A DNA stretch of 64,000 nucleotides from GCA-2861595 sp035525365. Its GTDB lineage: Bacteria > Actinomycetota > Acidimicrobiia > Acidimicrobiales > GCA-2861595. Made by a program: the position numbers and the translations under genes. Within the stretch, counting starts at the first letter, position 1; every line of letters starts with the position of its first letter. This document shows positions 1 through 8,758 of the stretch, piece after piece. The notes beneath the pieces were generated by a model. That model saw only the letters and a list, made by a program, of their open reading frames with translations, was not told where the DNA came from and searched no databases. The DNA lies in contig DATLEK010000090.1 in assembly GCA_035525365.1 (NCBI GenBank), forward strand, positions 35,194 through 99,193. The letters run 5' to 3'.

Positions 1-1
1 G

Positions 2-586
2 CGTCTGCGGAAGCAGATCAGCTCAAACGGGTGGGCCTTCATCGAAGCTGCCCAGCCATACCAGGGGTGGGACGGCGGCGAGTTCTTGCCCATTCTCCGC
101 GATCTCTCAAATCACGACAAGCATCGCTTGATCCAACCCGCTCTTCTTGGTGCCGCTGAATGGGTGACACGCATCAAGGCAGAAGGCAACGGGTGCCGGA
201 TCGCCCTTCCGCGAAGTCAAGCCAACGGCATCTCAATGACAGGCCGCCCCCTGGAACCAGAGACAGAGGTATTCAGCGCCGCCGTTGAGATCACTGGCAG
301 CAACCCGACCATGGAGGTGGAATTTCACACCGCCGCTTACATATCCCTGCCAAACGGACTCGGCGTCGAGGCAACTCTTGATGGAATCGGCAATGCCATT
401 ACGCAACTGGTCGCATCCGCTCATTCCATGTTCACAAGCGAGACAATCGGTGACCAGGCTAGAGACCTCCCGCGACGGATTGAATCCGCTCATCGGTTAG
501 CTCCCCGTCCCGGGGTATCAGTCACGGTCCGGGAAGTACGAACTCAGGAGGGAAGCCTTTGGTGGGAAGTCCTCGAACCCGGATAG
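2..586 (+). CDS. 3' part of an unknown protein, cut by the window edge
   Basis: The reading frame is open from base 2, so the gene begins left of the window; a TTG at 86 is only an internal codon. About 194 residues are visible. The segment around residues 19-42 (an AxPYQGW stretch followed by LSNHDKHR) resembles a motif seen in uncharacterised actinobacterial proteins of roughly 250 residues. No signal peptide or membrane segment is visible in this part. The function is not recognised. The gene is convergent with the type I restriction operon on the minus strand. Confident as a gene, without functional assignment. Confidence 0.7.
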   Translation, partial: RLRKQISSNGWAFIEAAQPYQGWDGGEFLPILRDLSNHDKHRLIQPALLGAAEWVTRIKAEGNGCRIALPRSQANGISMTGRPLEPETEVFSAAVEITGSNPTMEVEFHTAAYISLPNGLGVEATLDGIGNAITQLVASAHSMFTSETIGDQARDLPRRIESAHRLAPRPGVSVTVREVRTQEGSLWWEVLEPG

Positions 587-631
587 AAGACCCTTCGGAA
601 ACGGGTTGGTCATGTTGGATGCCGTCGGCGG

Positions 632-663
632 GGACTAGTCGCGGACTAGTCGTGGACTGTCGG
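632..663. repeat. Short tandem repeat between convergent genes
   Basis: Two 11-bp copies reading GGACTAGTCGY lie head to tail at 632-642 and 643-653, followed by a decayed third copy (GGACTGTCGG). Each copy contains the palindrome ACTAGT. It sits in the 125-bp gap between the 3' ends of the partial gene and hsdM. Role unknown. Confidence 0.6.
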
Positions 664-710
664 GACTGACGGATCGGTGCGCCCAGAGGTGGCGCCAGGT
701 CAGTCCTGGC

Positions 711-2204
711 TCAGATGCCCTCCGCGTCCGGCTCGACATCGACGCCAATGCCCTGGAGGGACTCGGCCAGCTCGACGAACTCGGCGAGGGCGGCTTCGAG
801 GTCCTCGACAATCTCGGCGGCTATGACACCCGGAGGCGGGAGGTTGTCGGTGTCTTCGAGGCTCTCGTCCCGAAGCCAGAAGATGTCGAGGCTGGCCTTG
901 TCACGGGCGACCAGCTCGTCGTAGCTGAACCGGCGGAACCGCTCGCCCTCCTCCCGCTTGCCGCGCTTGCCCGGCAGGTAGCACTGCACGAATTCGTCGA
1001 GGTCGGAGCGGGCGAGGGTCTTGTTCTTGAGAGTGAAGTGCTTGTTGGTCCGCAGGTCGTAGATCCACAGGTCCTTTGTCCATGGCGTGTCGGACCCGGG
1101 CTTGCGGTCGAAGAACAAGACGTTGGCCTTCACGCCTTGGGCGTAGAAGATCCCCGTCGGCAGGCGCAGCAGGGTGTGGACGTCGCACTCGTGCAACAGC
1201 CGGCGGCGGACGGTCTCACCCGCCCCGCCCTCGAACAGCACGTTGTCGGGCACGACCACCGCCGCCGTCCCCCCGACCTTCAGCAGGGTCTTGACGTGTT
1301 GGACGAAGTTGAGCTGCTTGTTGGACGTCGAAGCCCAGAAGTCGTCCCGCACGACCGTCAGGCTCTGCCGCTCGGCCCTGCCCTCGGTGTTGACGATCTG
1401 GACGGACGACTTCTTCCCGAACGGCGGATTGGTGAGCACCATGTCGAAGCGGTCACCCGGATCGGCCCGGAGCGCGTCGTCGACGTGGACGGGGCTGTCG
1501 GAGTCGGGGCTCTCGATGCCGTGCAGTAGCAGGTTCATCGCGCACAGCCGGGCGGTGTTGTCCACGATCTCCCACCCGGTGAACAGACCCGAGCGGACGT
1601 GGCGCTTCTGGTCGGGATCGAGGTTCGGGTGGTGGCGCAGGATGTGATCGAAGGCGGCGAGGAAGAACCCGCCGGTGCCGCACGCCGGGTCGCAGATCCG
1701 CATGTCCGGCCCCGGCTGCATCACGTCGACCATGGCCGAGATCAACGCCCGCGGCGTGAAGTACTGGCCGGCGCCCGACTTGGTGTCGGCCGCGTTCTTC
1801 TCCAGCAGTCCCTCATAGGCATCGCCCTTCACGTCGGCGTCGAGGGTCATCCACTGCTCATTGCCGATCAGGTCCTTGATGAGCCGCTCCAGCTTGGCCG
1901 GATCCTGGATGCGGTTCTGCGCCTTGCGGAACACGACGCCGAGCATGTCGTCGCCCCGGCCGAGGTTGTTGAGGATGGCGATGTAGTGCGCTTCGAGCGC
2001 CTCGCCCTTCAGGCCAAGGAGTGACGGCCAGTCGAGGCGGTCAGGCACGATCCGGTCAAGGCCGAGCTGGCGCTGCTCGTCGGCCATTTTCAGGAACAGC
2101 AGATAGGTGAGCTGCTCGACGTAGTCGCCGTACGACAGGCCGTCGTCCCGGAGGATGTTGCAGTAGTTCCACAGCTTGTCGACGATTATCTTGGTGTCGC
2201 TCAC
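711..2204 (-). CDS. hsdM: Type I restriction-modification DNA methyltransferase subunit (HsdM)
   Basis: N6-adenine methyltransferase subunit of a type I restriction-modification complex; with HsdS it marks host DNA, with HsdR it forms the restriction complex. The 497 residues match the family length. An HsdM N-terminal helical domain occupies roughly residues 8-130. SAM-binding motif I (DPACGTGGFF) is at 172-181 and catalytic motif IV (NPPF) at 259-262, both intact. The GTG start at 2204 overlaps the hsdS stop as GTGA, so the two are translationally coupled. It is the last gene of an hsdR-hsdS-hsdM operon. Confidence 0.95.
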   Translation of the reverse strand: MSDTKIIVDKLWNYCNILRDDGLSYGDYVEQLTYLLFLKMADEQRQLGLDRIVPDRLDWPSLLGLKGEALEAHYIAILNNLGRGDDMLGVVFRKAQNRIQDPAKLERLIKDLIGNEQWMTLDADVKGDAYEGLLEKNAADTKSGAGQYFTPRALISAMVDVMQPGPDMRICDPACGTGGFFLAAFDHILRHHPNLDPDQKRHVRSGLFTGWEIVDNTARLCAMNLLLHGIESPDSDSPVHVDDALRADPGDRFDMVLTNPPFGKKSSVQIVNTEGRAERQSLTVVRDDFWASTSNKQLNFVQHVKTLLKVGGTAAVVVPDNVLFEGGAGETVRRRLLHECDVHTLLRLPTGIFYAQGVKANVLFFDRKPGSDTPWTKDLWIYDLRTNKHFTLKNKTLARSDLDEFVQCYLPGKRGKREEGERFRRFSYDELVARDKASLDIFWLRDESLEDTDNLPPPGVIAAEIVEDLEAALAEFVELAESLQGIGVDVEPDAEGI

Positions 2205-3523
2205 GATGCCCTCGCCTTCCGGGCACGCTTCACCCGGGGGGTCGAAGTCCGCTCAGCCCGGATCCGGTTCAGCAGCACCGACGCCGGCTCGTCGTCTGGG
2301 TCCTGCGGGACGAGTTGCCCTGAAAACGCGGCGGCAAGGATCGAGCGGCGCAGGCTTGCGGCTCGCTTCCGGCCGGCGCCGACCTCGTTCCTCAGACGGT
2401 CGCAGGTGTCCAGGCGAGCACGAGCTTCAAAGACGCGGACGGCCTGCTCATCGAGAGGCGGAACCGGGAACTCCACGGTCTTGAAACGCCCTGCCGCGAG
2501 ATGGGCAATGTTCGTGGTGATCTGTGACTCTCGCATGAAGCGTCGGTTGTGCAGGTGCGAACGGAACACGAGCAATGCCCACTCCGGGTGGACATCGGCG
2601 TTTGCCTGGAACCGGATCAGGCTGTTCGTGAATGCCACCTCGGGTGGGTCCCCACGGTAGATCGCAGGGCGCCCGAGAAACTCCGGACTCTGACCCTCGT
2701 TGAGCAGGACATCACCATCGCGAAGGCGGTACCGGCCCCACTCCGACACGGTCATGTCCATGGACATGACATGGCTGTCGTCGATCCGGTCCTCGAACAC
2801 GTTGGCGACGCGAAGGTAGGGCCGCATGTTCGGGCCGATGTGCCGTCTCGGGGACCGCTGCAGACCAAGGCCGACCGTCCCGGCGTCAGCGACCGTCACG
2901 ACGCGCCAGTGCGGGGGTGGGTCAAGCGTCGATGAGGCGTGCGTGATGATCGCCTTCTCGAGAGCTTTGATACGGCGCCCGGCAGAATTGCCCCCGGCTT
3001 CTCCAGCGTCGAGGCGAGAGAGGTTTTCTTCAATCGCAGCCACGATTCGCTTCTGCTCGGACGGGGGAGGGAGTGGCACGTTGACTCGCCGCAACTTCTC
3101 TTGGGGAAGATGCTTGATCGTCGTTCCAGTAAATAGGTGCTCAAGCTGCCGGGATAGAGCCAGATGCTGCAGGAGCAGCGCGAGGTAGGCCGGCACGATC
3201 CCCTCGGTCGGCCGGATCCGATGAAGCGCCTTCTGTAACGCGATGGTTCCGGGTCCTCGCCACACCGCGGCGCGCCCCGGCTCGCCGCCTTCGCAAGCGA
3301 TTACGTCGCCTGGACTCGCGAGAACCCGATCAAGCTCATCCGGCCGGATGTCCATCTCACCGAGATCGGACAGATCGAAAGTTCCCCAGCGGACGTTGAT
3401 GTTCCGAAGGTACGGCGTCGGGTTCATCCCGGTCGCCTGCTTCTTGTCGAGCATCTTCCCGAGTGACGTCTCGGCTACTTCGCCGATAGTAGTCCACTCC
3501 CAGCCGGGCGGAAGGTCACTCAC
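2201..3523 (-). CDS. hsdS: Type I restriction-modification specificity subunit (HsdS)
   Basis: DNA-recognition subunit of the type I complex, 440 residues. Two target-recognition domains are visible, opening near residues 6 (PPGWEW) and 198 (PPHWRV). Each is followed by a helical spacer, the first containing PSEQKRIVAAIEENL and the second ending near AAFSGQL. The frame continues upstream to 3742 but that part lies inside hsdR. I chose the GTG at 3523 because it overlaps the hsdR TGA as GTGA, exactly like the hsdS/hsdM junction. Two intact recognition domains imply a bipartite target, which cannot be read from sequence. Confidence 0.93.
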   Translation of the reverse strand: MSDLPPGWEWTTIGEVAETSLGKMLDKKQATGMNPTPYLRNINVRWGTFDLSDLGEMDIRPDELDRVLASPGDVIACEGGEPGRAAVWRGPGTIALQKALHRIRPTEGIVPAYLALLLQHLALSRQLEHLFTGTTIKHLPQEKLRRVNVPLPPPSEQKRIVAAIEENLSRLDAGEAGGNSAGRRIKALEKAIITHASSTLDPPPHWRVVTVADAGTVGLGLQRSPRRHIGPNMRPYLRVANVFEDRIDDSHVMSMDMTVSEWGRYRLRDGDVLLNEGQSPEFLGRPAIYRGDPPEVAFTNSLIRFQANADVHPEWALLVFRSHLHNRRFMRESQITTNIAHLAAGRFKTVEFPVPPLDEQAVRVFEARARLDTCDRLRNEVGAGRKRAASLRRSILAAAFSGQLVPQDPDDEPASVLLNRIRAERTSTPRVKRARKARAS

Positions 3524-6336
3524 GCCGCCACGACCTCGGTGAGCTCCAACAGCAGGCCGTCGAGGTCCTGGCCGAACAGCTCGCGGGCGCGGCCGAGGCC
3601 ACCCCGCTGGCTGAACGGCGGGTCGAGAAGCGCCCGTGGCTCGATTGACAGGCTCGCTGCGAGATGGTCTCGGATGAGGCGGAGCCAGTCGATCTGCTCG
3701 CCAGTGAAGGTGCGGCCGGAGGTCTGCTGTTGGAGCAGCCACGTTTCGAACCGTTCAGCGACCTTCTCGGGGAACGGCGCCAGCTCGTCGTCCTCGCCGA
3801 GGGCGAACCGTACAAGTGACACAATGTTGGTGAGAATCGTTCCAGCCGACCCGCGCACCTTGGAGGCGTCGAGCGTCTCGTACGCCTCCCAAAGGCGCTC
3901 GGGTGTCCAGCGGTGCGGCGGTCGTCCGATGGCCTCAGCCAGCTCTTTCACGTCCCGGTAGGTGAGCCGCTTGGTGTACGGCCGGCTGTAGAGCACCTGG
4001 AGGGCGCTGATCTCGTCCTTGTGCTCGTCGAGGTAGGCCCTGAACGACTTGACGGTCTCGGCGGCTCGGGCTCTGGCGTCCACGGCGAACTCGGCTCGCG
4101 TGATCTGGTCGATGCTGATCTCGTCGATCACCTGGTCGAAGCTGCGTTGCACGTTCACGAGTAGCTCCCGCAGCTCGGGGTTGGCGGCAATCGGCTGCAC
4201 CGCGTGCTCGAACATCTTGGCCTTGGCCGTGGCCAACTGAACATCGGTGGGTTCGGAGGTACCGCTGGCGATCTGGGCGGCGCCCAGTTGGCGGTCCGGG
4301 TCGATCGCCTCGACGAGCCGATGCCCGATCGACTTGATTGACTGGCCGGCGAGCGCTTCGAGCTTCTCCCGATCGGCCGGAGCGATCCGACTGTCGATCC
4401 GGGCCAGGCGAGAGGCGAGGGTAGAGACGAGGTCCTCCCTCACCTGCCCGAGGGCGACCTGGTGCAGGAGCTTTTCCAGCGACACACCCCGTTTGCGTTC
4501 CAACGGCGTCGTCTCGATCAGCTTGGTCTCGGTGACTCCGACAGCGTCGACAAGCACGAACCGGTCCTTGTGGGCGGCATCGGGCGTAACGATCTGCAGA
4601 TCACTGTCGGGGATGGTGCGCACGCCTCGACCCTTCATCTGCTCAAAGAAGGTGCGGGAACGCACCATCCGCATGAACACGACCATCTCGATGGGCTTCA
4701 CGTCGGTGCCGGTGGCGATCATGTCTACCGTCACGGCGATGCGGGGGTAGTAGCTGGTCCGAAAGTCCTGCAGCCGCCGCTCGGACGTGGCCCCGTCGGA
4801 CGGCCTATAGGTGATCTTGGCGATCACCTCGTTGCCCTTGCCCAGCTCCTCCCGGGCGATACGAACAATATCCTCGGCGTGGCTGTCGTCCTTGGCGAAG
4901 ATGAGCGTCTTGGGGATATGACGCAGCCGGCCATGCTCATCAACCTCGCGGTCGGGAAACATCGCCGGCAGGTTGTCCCGAAGTGCCCTGATGACCGTGC
5001 GGATCTGGTCCTTGGCGACGACCTTCTTGTCGAGGCTCTTCTCGTCGTAGGTCAGGTCCTCGTCGACCAGTTCGAGCCGCTCGTCGCGGGTCTCGCGGTC
5101 GCGGAAGGTGGTCCAGTAGCCGGCCTCGATAGTGGAGCCGCCCTCGCTGATGGCGGTGGAGAGGCGGAAGACGTCGAAGTCGACGTTCACACCGTCGGCC
5201 ACGGCCTGGGGGAAGCCGTACTCCATGACCAGGTTCTTGTTGAAGAAACCGAAGGTCTGCTTGCCGGGGCTGGCGGTGAGCCCGATCAGGAAGGCGTCGA
5301 AGTACTCCAGCACCTGGCGCCACACCCCGTAGATGGAGCGGTGGCACTCGTCGACGATGATCACGTCGAACATCTCGGTGGGCAGCGCCTGGCTGTAGTC
5401 GACCTCGACCGGCCGCTCGGGGACCATCCCGTAGCCGGACGCCTCATCCAGATCCTCGGGCAGGTCCGCCTCGCCCCGCAGCATCGAGTACACGCGCTGG
5501 ATGGTGCCAATGCACACGCTCGCCACCGGGTCGACCCTGTTGTGGCTGAGACGCTGCACGTTGTAGAGCTCGGTGAACTTGCGGCCCGAGCCGGGCACCT
5601 CGAAACCCTGGAACTCCTTGAGAGTCTGCTTGGCGAGGTTGCCCCGGTCGACGAGGAACAGGATGCGCTTGGCCTGGGCGTGGCGAATCAGCCGCTCGCA
5701 GATGTTGGCCGCCGCGAAGGTCTTGCCCGACCCGGTCGCCATTTGGATCAGGGCCCGGGTGCGGTTCTCCTTCAGGGACCGTTCCAGGTTCGTGATCGCC
5801 CGGAACTGGGCGTCCCGCAACCGGCCCGGCTCGTGCTCCAACGCCGGCATGGCGGGGATGCGTGCCCGCAGGGTGCCGCCGCCGTGGTTGACCTGGTCCT
5901 CGATCTGCCACTCAAGTGTCTCGGGCTGGTGGAACCAGAACACCCGCCGGGCGGTCGGCTCGGGGTCCATGCGGCAGGTGAACCAGGTTTCGTCACCGGT
6001 CGACTCGTACCCGTACGGAAGGTGGCCGCTGAGCAGGTAGGCGGGCAACTCGTCGGGGACGTTGCGCTGGTACTTGACTGTCTGCCACTCGACTCCAGAC
6101 AGGGTAGAGCCCCTCCTCTTGGCCTCGATCACCCCGACGGCCTGGCGATTGACAAAAAGCACGTAGTCGGCCGGCCCGGCGTTGGTGACCAATTCGCGGA
6201 CGGCCACGCCGGTGCCGGCGTAGAGGTTGACCACCTTGTAGTCCTGCACCGCCCAGCCCGCCGCCTTCAGCATCGCGTCGATCCGGACGCGGGCACGCTG
6301 CTCGGGCAGCAGGCGGTCATCGTCGGCGGTGGTCAT
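3520..6336 (-). CDS. hsdR: Type I restriction endonuclease/translocase subunit (HsdR)
   Basis: ATP-dependent translocase and nuclease of the type I complex, 938 residues. An N-terminal PD-(D/E)xK nuclease domain shows D57 and the E71-A-K73 pair. The helicase core carries Walker A (ATGSGKT) at 200-206 and a DECH motif II at 329-332. The C-terminal third resembles the EcoEI R-type domain. All catalytic motifs are present, so the enzyme looks functional. It starts with ATG at 6336 and is first in the hsdR-hsdS-hsdM operon. The order is notable because specificity precedes methylase and the nuclease gene is transcribed first. Confidence 0.95.
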   Translation of the reverse strand: MTTADDDRLLPEQRARVRIDAMLKAAGWAVQDYKVVNLYAGTGVAVRELVTNAGPADYVLFVNRQAVGVIEAKRRGSTLSGVEWQTVKYQRNVPDELPAYLLSGHLPYGYESTGDETWFTCRMDPEPTARRVFWFHQPETLEWQIEDQVNHGGGTLRARIPAMPALEHEPGRLRDAQFRAITNLERSLKENRTRALIQMATGSGKTFAAANICERLIRHAQAKRILFLVDRGNLAKQTLKEFQGFEVPGSGRKFTELYNVQRLSHNRVDPVASVCIGTIQRVYSMLRGEADLPEDLDEASGYGMVPERPVEVDYSQALPTEMFDVIIVDECHRSIYGVWRQVLEYFDAFLIGLTASPGKQTFGFFNKNLVMEYGFPQAVADGVNVDFDVFRLSTAISEGGSTIEAGYWTTFRDRETRDERLELVDEDLTYDEKSLDKKVVAKDQIRTVIRALRDNLPAMFPDREVDEHGRLRHIPKTLIFAKDDSHAEDIVRIAREELGKGNEVIAKITYRPSDGATSERRLQDFRTSYYPRIAVTVDMIATGTDVKPIEMVVFMRMVRSRTFFEQMKGRGVRTIPDSDLQIVTPDAAHKDRFVLVDAVGVTETKLIETTPLERKRGVSLEKLLHQVALGQVREDLVSTLASRLARIDSRIAPADREKLEALAGQSIKSIGHRLVEAIDPDRQLGAAQIASGTSEPTDVQLATAKAKMFEHAVQPIAANPELRELLVNVQRSFDQVIDEISIDQITRAEFAVDARARAAETVKSFRAYLDEHKDEISALQVLYSRPYTKRLTYRDVKELAEAIGRPPHRWTPERLWEAYETLDASKVRGSAGTILTNIVSLVRFALGEDDELAPFPEKVAERFETWLLQQQTSGRTFTGEQIDWLRLIRDHLAASLSIEPRALLDPPFSQRGGLGRARELFGQDLDGLLLELTEVVAA

Positions 6337-6626
6337 CTCGGCACGCAGGCTACGAGGCCCCGGTCCAGCGGTCGTGTGACCGGTCCGGTCAGACGACAGG
6401 ATCTTGGTTCGCTCTTGTCGACCTTGATGATCCCGTCGAACTTGGCGTCAGCGCGGCGGTTGGCCGAGACCCGCGAAGCCGGCGAGGTCTGAGGGCGCCA
6501 GCACTCGCGGCAGTAGGTAGCGCCGGCATTTTTCATCGGGAGGACACAGAGTGGCCGCTCCCTCCGGGAGCAACTGGACGAGCGGGACTCGACGCTGATG
6601 CGTTGCAGGACGAGCCGACAAGAGGG

Positions 6627-6646
6627 TTTGACACTGATGTGTCAAA
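6627..6646. promoter_or_regulatory. Perfect palindrome, candidate operator
   Basis: TTTGACAC-TGAT-GTGTCAAA has two perfect 8-bp arms around a 4-bp centre. It lies about 100 bp ahead of the 6745 gene and 28 bp before a TTGACA box at 6674-6679 that could be a -35 element, although I see no good -10 partner. A second inverted repeat (TTCGA/TCGAA, 6652-6667) follows. It probably controls the 6745-8292 operon. Confidence 0.5.
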
Positions 6647-6744
6647 GAAGTTTCGATTATTGGTCGAATCTGCTTGACATTCGTAGGACTTGCATGGTTT
6701 GTTGTCCCACGCCGCTGTTCCCCCGTTCCGAAAAGGAGTTGCCC

Positions 6745-7176
6745 ATGCCCCCCGTGTCCGACCAGCGCCACCGGATCGCTGCCGCCCCGTGCCTTCGCAT
6801 CGAGGCCTGGCGGGACGCCGTTGTCGAGACCCACGGCCACGATCCCCGCAGCGCCTACGCAGCGAGATTCTGGCTCCCGATCGTCGGGCCGAGTTGCCTC
6901 GTCGCAGCTCGCTCGTTGATCGAAGGCCTGGGCCACAGCCCGGCCGGCTACGAGGTGGAGCTGGCGCCGCTCGGCCATGCCCTCGGGCTTCCCGGCAAGG
7001 CCGGCAACCAGGCGAAGATCGTGCGCACCCTCGACCGCCTCGCCGCCTTCGGCCTGGCCTCGTTCCACGCAACCTCGACCCCGCTGTACCGGGTGCGCCT
7101 GGCGTGGCCGCCGCTGACACAACGCCAGCTCGCCCGCCTTCCGGAATTCCTGGTTGAGCTGCACCCCGCAGCCTGA
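6745..7176 (+). CDS. Small winged-helix-like protein of unknown function
   Basis: 143 residues. The ATG at 6745 has a strong ribosome-binding site (AAAAGGAG at 6731-6738), so the longer frame from 6598 is not used. The sequence FWLPIVGPSCLVAARSL followed by a helix, GLPGKAGNQAK, and RTLDRLAAFGLASF looks like a winged-helix fold in which a species-defining Leu-rich helix pairs with a wing. Comparable small proteins occur beside ssb in actinobacterial mobile elements. First gene of an apparent operon with ssb and a ParA-like ATPase. A role in DNA binding or element control is inferred, not shown. Confidence 0.75.
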   Translation: MPPVSDQRHRIAAAPCLRIEAWRDAVVETHGHDPRSAYAARFWLPIVGPSCLVAARSLIEGLGHSPAGYEVELAPLGHALGLPGKAGNQAKIVRTLDRLAAFGLASFHATSTPLYRVRLAWPPLTQRQLARLPEFLVELHPAA

Positions 7177-7308
7177 TCGGGTGGCGGCGCCGTCGGGGAG
7201 TCGACGCCCGCCATCCAACGCTGTCGGGCTGGGTCGTTCGGGGAAGACGGCCCGGCCCGGCGGCAATCCCACTCCCCCGCTCACCTTCCTTCACAAAGGA
7301 GCGAAACC

Positions 7309-7641
7309 ATGAACAGCATCCACCTCATCGGTCGGCTCACCGCCGAGCCGACCAGCCGTATCGTCGCCGACGAGCGAACCGTTGCCACCCTGGCTATTGC
7401 CGTGCCCCCAGAGCGGGGCCGAGACGGTGATCCCTGCTACATCGACGTGGAGGTGTGGGGTGCGCTGGCCGAGGCCTGCGTCACCTATCTCACCAAGGGT
7501 CGCAAGGTGGCGGTCACCGGCCGGCTCGACCTCAACCGCTGGACCGCACCGGACGGCACCGGACGCCGAGCTCATCGTGTCGTGGCCGACACCGTCGAGT
7601 TCATCGACCGCCCGCCGGTCGCCAGCACCGCCGCGGCCTGA
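7309..7641 (+). CDS. ssb: Short single-stranded DNA-binding protein
   Basis: OB-fold SSB of 110 residues starting MNSIHLIGRLTAEP, with the usual GRKVAVTGRLDLNRW stretch near residues 64-78. The ATG follows AAAGGAG at 7295-7301. It is much shorter than chromosomal SSBs (about 150-180 residues) and ends in ASTAAA with no acidic tip, so it should bind ssDNA without recruiting the usual SSB partners. Such short SSBs are typical of mobile elements. It lies between a winged-helix gene and a ParA-like gene. A role in protecting ssDNA during element replication or transfer is inferred. Confidence 0.9.
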   Translation: MNSIHLIGRLTAEPTSRIVADERTVATLAIAVPPERGRDGDPCYIDVEVWGALAEACVTYLTKGRKVAVTGRLDLNRWTAPDGTGRRAHRVVADTVEFIDRPPVASTAAA

Positions 7642-7656
7642 GCCGTCACCACCACG

Positions 7657-8292
7657 ATGGCCCAGCACCGTTATCTCATCGCCGGGGCCAAAGGAGGCCA
7701 GGGCACCACGACCATCGCCAGCGTCGTGGCTGCCCTGGCCGCAGGCCACCAACCCACCACCCTCGTGGCCACCCGGCCCGGCGACGTGTACGCCCTGACC
7801 GGGACGCCGATTCCGTCGAAACTGTCCTCACTTACCTCTATCTACCCCAATTTGCACCTTACGGGCGCCTGTCAGCATGGCATTTCGGCCACGTTCGATC
7901 CATCGAGCGACGCCTCGGGCATCGTGGTGGGCGACCTGGGCCGGCTCAGCGAGATCGACGAGGACGACCAGGGCGATGCCGACGCCGACACGACACGCTG
8001 GCTGGTCGTTCGGGGTCCGTGCTACCTCAGCCTGCGGGCGGCTCTCGAGGACCCGTGGCGCCCGGACGGCATCGTCGTGCTGGCTGAAGCCGGTCGGCCT
8101 CTGGTGGCGGCGGACGTGACCGACGTGCTCGGCGTCCCCGTGGTCGCACAGGTCCCGGTCGACCCCGCCGTGGCCCGCATCATCGACGCCGGGCTCCTGC
8201 TCGACCGCTTGCACCGCCTGAGCGCCTTCTCCCGCATCGCCAGGCTCGTCCAGGCCCAACTACGGCCCGAGACCGCATCGGTGGCCTTGTGA
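7657..8292 (+). CDS. ParA/CpaE-like P-loop ATPase
   Basis: 211 residues. A deviant Walker A (GAKGGQGTTT) sits at residues 9-18, placing it in the ParA/MinD superfamily. The middle contains GIVVGDLGRL, and the C-terminal half predicts the AEAGRPLVAADV region used for nucleotide-dependent dimerisation. It is shorter than typical ParA (about 250-300) and has no DNA-binding N-terminal extension. It follows ssb by 15 bp. Possible roles are partition of the element or positioning of the Tad machine encoded further right, since the same family supplies CpaE/TadZ. I cannot choose between these. Confidence 0.85.
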   Translation: MAQHRYLIAGAKGGQGTTTIASVVAALAAGHQPTTLVATRPGDVYALTGTPIPSKLSSLTSIYPNLHLTGACQHGISATFDPSSDASGIVVGDLGRLSEIDEDDQGDADADTTRWLVVRGPCYLSLRAALEDPWRPDGIVVLAEAGRPLVAADVTDVLGVPVVAQVPVDPAVARIIDAGLLLDRLHRLSAFSRIARLVQAQLRPETASVAL

Positions 8293-8705
8293 GCGACTAC
8301 AGCGGCCTGTCCGGCCGTCCCACGTCGCCGTGCCACGGTCCTCGCCGGCGGTCGCCGGTCGCCCTGCCCGCTTCACCGCCGCACCCGGCCCAGCCGCCGC
8401 CCTCGCCGCACCGCCGGCCCGCTCTCGCCTCCGCCCCATCGCCCCCACGACGCCCTCCACCCCGACGACGCCCTCCACCCCGACCACGCCACCCGCCCCA
8501 CCACCGACCCTCCGCCTCCGCCCTCCGCCCCACTCCACCACCGACCACCGCCCCACTACCGACCCTCTCCCGCCGCCCCCCACGCCCCCCTCTCCCGCAC
8601 CCCATTCCGACCCACACAGACTACGCCGCTTCCGCCAAACCCCCGCGTATTGCATCTGAAGCAGCCGTTGAACGGTGCCTCCCTGCGGGCGTCACCTTGG
8701 GGTGA
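8289..8705 (+). CDS. Possible Pro/Arg-rich protein overlapping the ParA-like gene
   Basis: A GTG at 8289 overlaps the ParA-like stop as GTGA, the coupling seen throughout this window, and leads a 138-residue frame. After about 25 ordinary residues the product becomes almost pure Pro/Arg/Ser. A second frame (8330-8659) reads Thr-Pro repeats from the same DNA. Base composition here is extremely C-rich, so open frames are expected by chance. I rate it doubtful as a gene and cannot tell which frame, if any, is translated. Confidence 0.3.
   Translation: MSDYSGLSGRPTSPCHGPRRRSPVALPASPPHPAQPPPSPHRRPALASAPSPPRRPPPRRRPPPRPRHPPHHRPSASALRPTPPPTTAPLPTLSRRPPRPPLPHPIPTHTDYAASAKPPRIASEAAVERCLPAGVTLG
8441..8640. 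repeat. C-rich low-complexity tract with 15-bp repeats
   Basis: The plus strand is dominated by C with very few G. Two exact 15-bp copies of CGACGCCCTCCACCC start near 8448 and 8463, and a third begins to decay after 8478. Long CCC runs continue to about 8610. The minus strand therefore carries many closely spaced GGG runs that could form G-quadruplexes. It lies between convergent genes (ParA-like operon and the coupling ATPase). Confidence 0.6.
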
Positions 8706-8758
8706 GGGCGAGACCTGCGAGTGCCGTCGGCATGACCTCACAACGGTACCAAACCACG

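Noticed and set aside
4462..6492. 676-residue open frame antisense to hsdR
   Set aside because: It is the mirror of a gene with clear catalytic motifs. High GC content keeps stop codons rare in this frame, and the product has no family likeness.
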